A stretch of DNA of 64,000 nucleotides from Cyclina sinensis. Taxonomy: Eukaryota; Mollusca; Bivalvia; Venerida; Veneridae. Shown one piece after another: positions 27,201 through 33,200 of this stretch. The notes under the pieces are model-generated. The model was given only the letters and a program-made list of their open reading frames with translations. It had not been told where the DNA came from and searched no databases. The position numbers and the translations under genes are program-made. Position 1 is the first letter of the stretch. Every line of letters starts with the position of its first letter. The stretch is taken from positions 9,796,630 through 9,860,629 of the forward strand of contig JAAONU010000004.1 of the NCBI GenBank assembly GCA_012932295.1, in the 5' to 3' direction.

Positions 27201-30200
27201 TTATTAATATCTTAAGTAACTTTGGTATACAACTATTCTTATCATCCTGATGTGATATGAGAGCTCTTCAAACTGATCCATATTTAGATGAAGCTTTTAG
27301 CATAAATGGATTAGGCATACAATTTTAATTTTCTTATAATTCAGGTCTCCCTTTGTAAGATAACAAAAATTGTCCAAATACGATCAGAATCCCGTACTAA
27401 CCTTTGTTTTTAAGTTCTGTCATAAACTGATTTAGTTGTTCTCTTGTAAGGGTTGGTTCTCCGGGCTGGGCTTCAACTCCCTGATAATTGTAACTTAAAC
27501 CGTTATCCATTCCCGCCAACATTCGGAATATGTCGTCCAGTGTGAAAGACGGTGTTTGCAGTTTACCTCCCATTCCTGAAAAATAATACTTTTCTTAAAT
27601 ATTGATTTCGCTACTGTGATTTTAGCATTACCAAAAAAATAAGTTTTATATGAATTTTGATCGACTTTAAGGACCTGGATTTCATTACATTTCAATTCAG
27701 ATTACATTTTTTCGAATGCTTTCTACTTTTTAGTATGATTTCATCGTAGTTTACAGACACGAATATATAGAAACATTAACCTTTATTTTAAATTCGAAAG
27801 CTTAGAGATACAACTTCTATATATGAATAGTTTCAATGTACTCTTTTTAGGAACTTAAACAATTCTGAAAAACAGCTATTGTTATTATCCAGATGTAACT
27901 TGAGAGCTCATTAATCTAATCTTTTCCTAGGATGTTGTACGCAAAAAAGATTTGATTTCTCCATTAAGTCAACTTTCCCTTAGTATATAGATATTAACTG
28001 TCCAAATACGACCAGAATCCCATACTAACCTTTGTTTTGAAGTTCTGTCATAAACTTATTCAGCTGCTCTCTCGTCAGTGTTGGTTCCCCGGGCTGGGCT
28101 TCAACACCCTGATAATTGTAAGTTAAACCGTTATCCATTCCCGCCAACATTCGGAATATGTCGTCCAGTGTGAAAGATGGTGTTTGCACTTGACCTCCCA
28201 TACCTGAAAATAAAATTCGTTGTCTTGATATAAAATAATAACGAACATATTACCATCGCCAAAAGATATCGGCTCATTTCTTTTCCACTTATCATAAACA
28301 CATTTTCAGGGTAACTATGGTTGATCTACACCTAAATCTTACCTGTTTTTTTTCCGGATTTTTTGTGTTACAACACATTTAACAAAGTATGTTAAATGTG
28401 CATTCAACATCCACAATATCAAGCCACATAGAAATGACTGAATTATGAAGTAAAATAAGATATTTATTTTACCTTGTAATTTTAGAATGGAAGAATTAAA
28501 TGATAAACAATATTCACGATTTTTATTTTCAAGAAGTCATTAACCTTAATCGGCAGGTTTTCAATTAAACGTGAGCTTTTTAAACAGCAAGAATATACGT
28601 TAAATGCACACATACATTCATATACCTGAATACATATGTACACCTTTGTTAAATGTATAAAAATGAGAAAAGGTCATGTAAAATTCATAAATTAATCACT
28701 GCTAAAATATATAGTTACTTAATTTTTACAACAGTAAATTGGGGTGCATTGATTTCTGCAATGTTTTTGTTATTTTATTTCGTTTTAAGAAACCAAAAAT
28801 TACTTCGTGTATTTTTCTATCTACAACGTCACTCACTAATTGAAAACAAGAAAGCAGCATTCAAATAAGGTCCATTTGAATACTATCATATGAATATTAC
28901 AGCTGCTTTTGGTGATGTTTAAGTGTTTACTTGAGTAATGTTTCATGCGCTTGTTAAAGTAGAACACCAAAGGAAAAAAAACTTTGTCACTAACCTTTGT
29001 TTTGTAATTGAGTCATGAATTGATTCAGCTGTTCTTTTGTAAGAGTTGGTTCCCCGGGCTGGGCGTCGATCCCCTGATAATTGTATGTTTTTCCATTATC
29101 CATTCCCGTTAACATTCGGAGAACATCGTCAAGTGTAAAAGAAGGTGTCTGCAGCTGTCCTCCCATACCTTAAAAATACTTAGTAATTGATTTGTTTATA
29201 ACAATAATATTGTGCAAGAAGCATTTTCGATAATTGATATATTTCTTATTATGTGAACTTTAGAATCAAAGATGGTTTCTGGTAATGTATCTACTCGCTT
29301 CGTAACAGGAAATATTTCATAGCAATCTTAGTACACAGCAATGTGTATTTTCATATTAGCTTAGTATTAAAAGTTTTAACGATTAGACCACTCTGGCAAA
29401 GTTAGTCTAGATGTTTTTGTTTCTTTTATTGTTTCAGGAATCTTTCAAAACATTTCATCTCAGAAATTGCTGCAACCAAACTTAAGTAACATACACAACA
29501 AAGCTAAAATGATGCCTTTTTCATGTATACGTCATCCACTTTTCTTGTCATTTTCAGTTACCTTTAGCGTTCAGGTCTTCCTTGAACGCATTTAGCTGTG
29601 CCCTAGAAAGCGTAGGCTCCCCAGGCAGGGCTTCAACACCTTGATAATTGTATACAAAACCGCTGTCCATTCCAGCCAACATTCTGTTGATATCATCCAT
29701 TGTAAAATTTGCGGTTTGCAAGAAACGACCTATAAAACGTTCAATGTATCAATACAAACCTCTAATGGTGAATATTAACCGCAACGTATAAATGACTGAG
29801 AAAAAAAAGGCAATAGCCATTTTGTAAATTTCATCAGAAAGGAAACATGTCGATTAAAATATTTACAGACGTATAGGGTTTGTTTTATCTTTTTTTGTAT
29901 GTGTATTGCTGATAAGGTATCATGTTGGTTTGACACAGAACAACATTTTATGTTTCCTGGGATAGCGTAAGTAGGACTCATCAATCAAATTTTAATAGAT
30001 TTCTGAATTTGAAATCAAACTACAAATAGCATAATCATGTCAGTTGTAAATTTTGTAGTCGATCTTTTAACGTTTTTGACCATGTTTGTGGTGATTTGGA
30101 CGTAAATATCTATTTCATATTGTATGTAGTTTTGTATTTATACTGTTATATATTAAAACGTGAAAATCATAACACAAAATCTTCCAGCGTATATCACAAA

Positions 30201-33200
30201 GTTGTTCAATATGACACCAGCAGTAACTCCTAATTTAAAAAATGAATTAAGTTCTTTAATTCCTATGCTGGAAAAAGAAAAACATATGTTATCATGTAGA
30301 TATTTAGCTCGAATAAACTTGCTGCAATAATTTTATAACACTTACCACCCATTGGGTTTAATTGGTTCAAAAGTGTAGATAAATATTGCCGAGTGAGTGT
30401 GGGTTCACCTGGGCTTGCTTCTAAGCCCTGATAGTTATAAACTTCTCCACTGTCTATGCCCAGTAGCATTCGCTCAATGTCTGCTGCCGTAAAATTTGGT
30501 GTCTGAAAACCAACATCCATTGGACCTTTGGCATCAAGTTTAGTTAGTAATTCATTTATTCGGTCACGTGTCAGTATTGCTTGACCAGGAAGAGCTATCT
30601 GGCCTTGGTAATTGTAGTCCAGTCCGTTGCTGATACCTTGAAGCATTCTCTCCAAATCGCCTCTGGTGAAGTCAGCCGTTGGTTGCATTGCTATATGACC
30701 AAAAACAATATTGACTAATAAGAGAATTACAAACAAGAGCAGGTATGTATCTACATAAAAAAATAAAAATAAAAAAACCCTTTAAAAACAATACATTTCT
30801 GGCAACAGTAAAACGGTAATTTCAAGGTTTTTTCATTATAAATTTTCAACAAAGTTTTTACATACAAATGTTATTTGCCAGCATTCATTTTATAGCTTAT
30901 GTGGTCGTTTTTATCCATACTCTAAGTTTATTGTGAAAGCTAGTTTAACATTACATGAACAAGACCAAAAACTATAGCAAATACCCCTCCTGAATAGCTA
31001 ACGCCACAAACACGGCACAAAAAGCAACAAACAACGTGAAAACAATCACATAAACAACAATAATTTGCTTAACTAAAATCCAGCTATATTTTTATGCATG
31101 ATAAAAGGAAGAAAAAACATTTTAAGTCTACAACCTGAAGATAATATCTCATTAAGGAAGCGTTGTAGTTGTTCCATTGTTAGAGTCGGTTGCCCGGGTG
31201 ACGCCGGCTGCCCCCGATAATTATAGAGAACGCCTCTTTCCATTCCGGCGATCATGTTTCGTATTTGATCTAACGTAAATTGGGCGATACTTTTCAGGCC
31301 TTGAAATATTTATATTACATTATTTGAATAATGTTTGAAAATATTACAGAATATTAACGCTTCTTAGAGTGAAAGGTATTTCAGTTTAATTTGTACTTAA
31401 AGATTTATATATTTATTCGTCAAATTATACAAACCAAACCAACACAATATATGATTTACACAGAACGACACACACATATATACATAATACCTTCTGCTCA
31501 ACTACTTTTCTATTTCACATACAAATATAGTTTATTTTGTCGATGCAACTTACTAAAATACCTTTCCATTTCAAACAGATACAGATACAGATTATTTTTC
31601 TATCTGAAACACATGACATTTACATGCAAACAATAGCAACCAAAAGCAAATTTTAGCCAAGTACGACTGAACAGAACTATATCAGTCAGACCAATTTAGT
31701 CACAAGTCACACAAAATGGAATAAATGTACCTAAATCTTGAGTTGGCATAACATCTGGCTTAACTGGTATATCAGATGGAAGAGGCGTACCAGGTCCAGC
31801 TGAAAGTTAAATCAAAATAATGATGATGATGAATACGATTATGATATAAGTTGATGATTATTATCTTTTTGCAACAACACTAATAATAATATGAAGAAGA
31901 AACAGAAGAAAAAGAACAGTGGTTAAATTTAATAATTAAATTAAAGGCAATAAAAGTAATAGTAATAATAATTACATTCAAATTTATTCATAATATCACG
32001 CATAATTATCTCTACAGTATAATTAGAGACAACTGAAAATTATTGCACTTGTGTCAATACAAAATTATTTCTGATATGTTTACTAGTTCAAATAAATTAT
32101 CCACCTTTCATATTAAACAGACGCAGGATTAAAACATACCTTGAGATTCAAGTGCTTGTATGTACTGTTTTACTTGAGGTAGGGACAGAGTTGGTTGTCC
32201 AGTTTGTGCAAGCTGGCCTTGATAATTATACTGAAGCCCACCAGTTTCCATTCCCTGTGCCATCCGCTGTAGGTCCGCTAAAGAAAACTGGTGCAATATT
32301 TGTTCTGAAAGGTAAATATTATAAAAGAAGCAAGGAACTAAAAGCACAAAAGGTCAAAGGTCAATACCTTCATGACATGTATATTCGTTATTACTTTGTT
32401 ATATAAATGTAGGGGAAAAAGTGGTTACAAATGTTACACTCTCATATTTTGTGTGATTTTAAACTAGTAAATGAGACCGCTTTAACGGTTACATGATGTA
32501 TACTGGTAATATTTTATTTTCATTTATGCATTTTCTTTTATAGACAGAACGTGGCTATCAAGATTCTGAACAATTATCTAATTTTACAAGGTCTTAACAC
32601 TTTTTTCAATTATCTACCTAACTTGAACCACGAAACAATTCATCACCAACTTGAGTTTCGAATAATCAATTGTAATTGGTCTGTGTATGACTGTAATTGC
32701 ACATGTATATTCATTGAACATTTGAAATGCAGAAGAAATCGAACTGTATTACTTGGCAATTAATCTTAAGTTGAAATCTTACACACTGTCAATAATACCG
32801 AGGGCTTGGCGCAAGACTTTACATTTGGCCAGTCTTGAGTCAAGATCTTTAGATCTTAATTGTAAGCAATTAAATGTTTATAAACCTACCTTGCGTTTGT
32901 AGCTCAGTCATCATGTTCTGAAGGTCCACGACAGTGAACACGACTTCCTCTGTCACTGTTGCCACCTGACCTAGGTGGTTGTATCGAAGACCTTGGTTCA
33001 TTCCGTCGATCATCATACGCACTTCCTCCAGTGTAAACTGCTTCGCGGAGGGCGGTGGCGGCGCTGTTATATAACAGAACTTTGATAATATTGTAAAAAA
33101 CTTATTTCCTCATCTAATTTTGTAATTCGAATATTGTCCGTTTTCAAAGCAGCTGATGCTTTGCCTTTTCGCACACTTTTTTTAAATCAGAAATATGTTT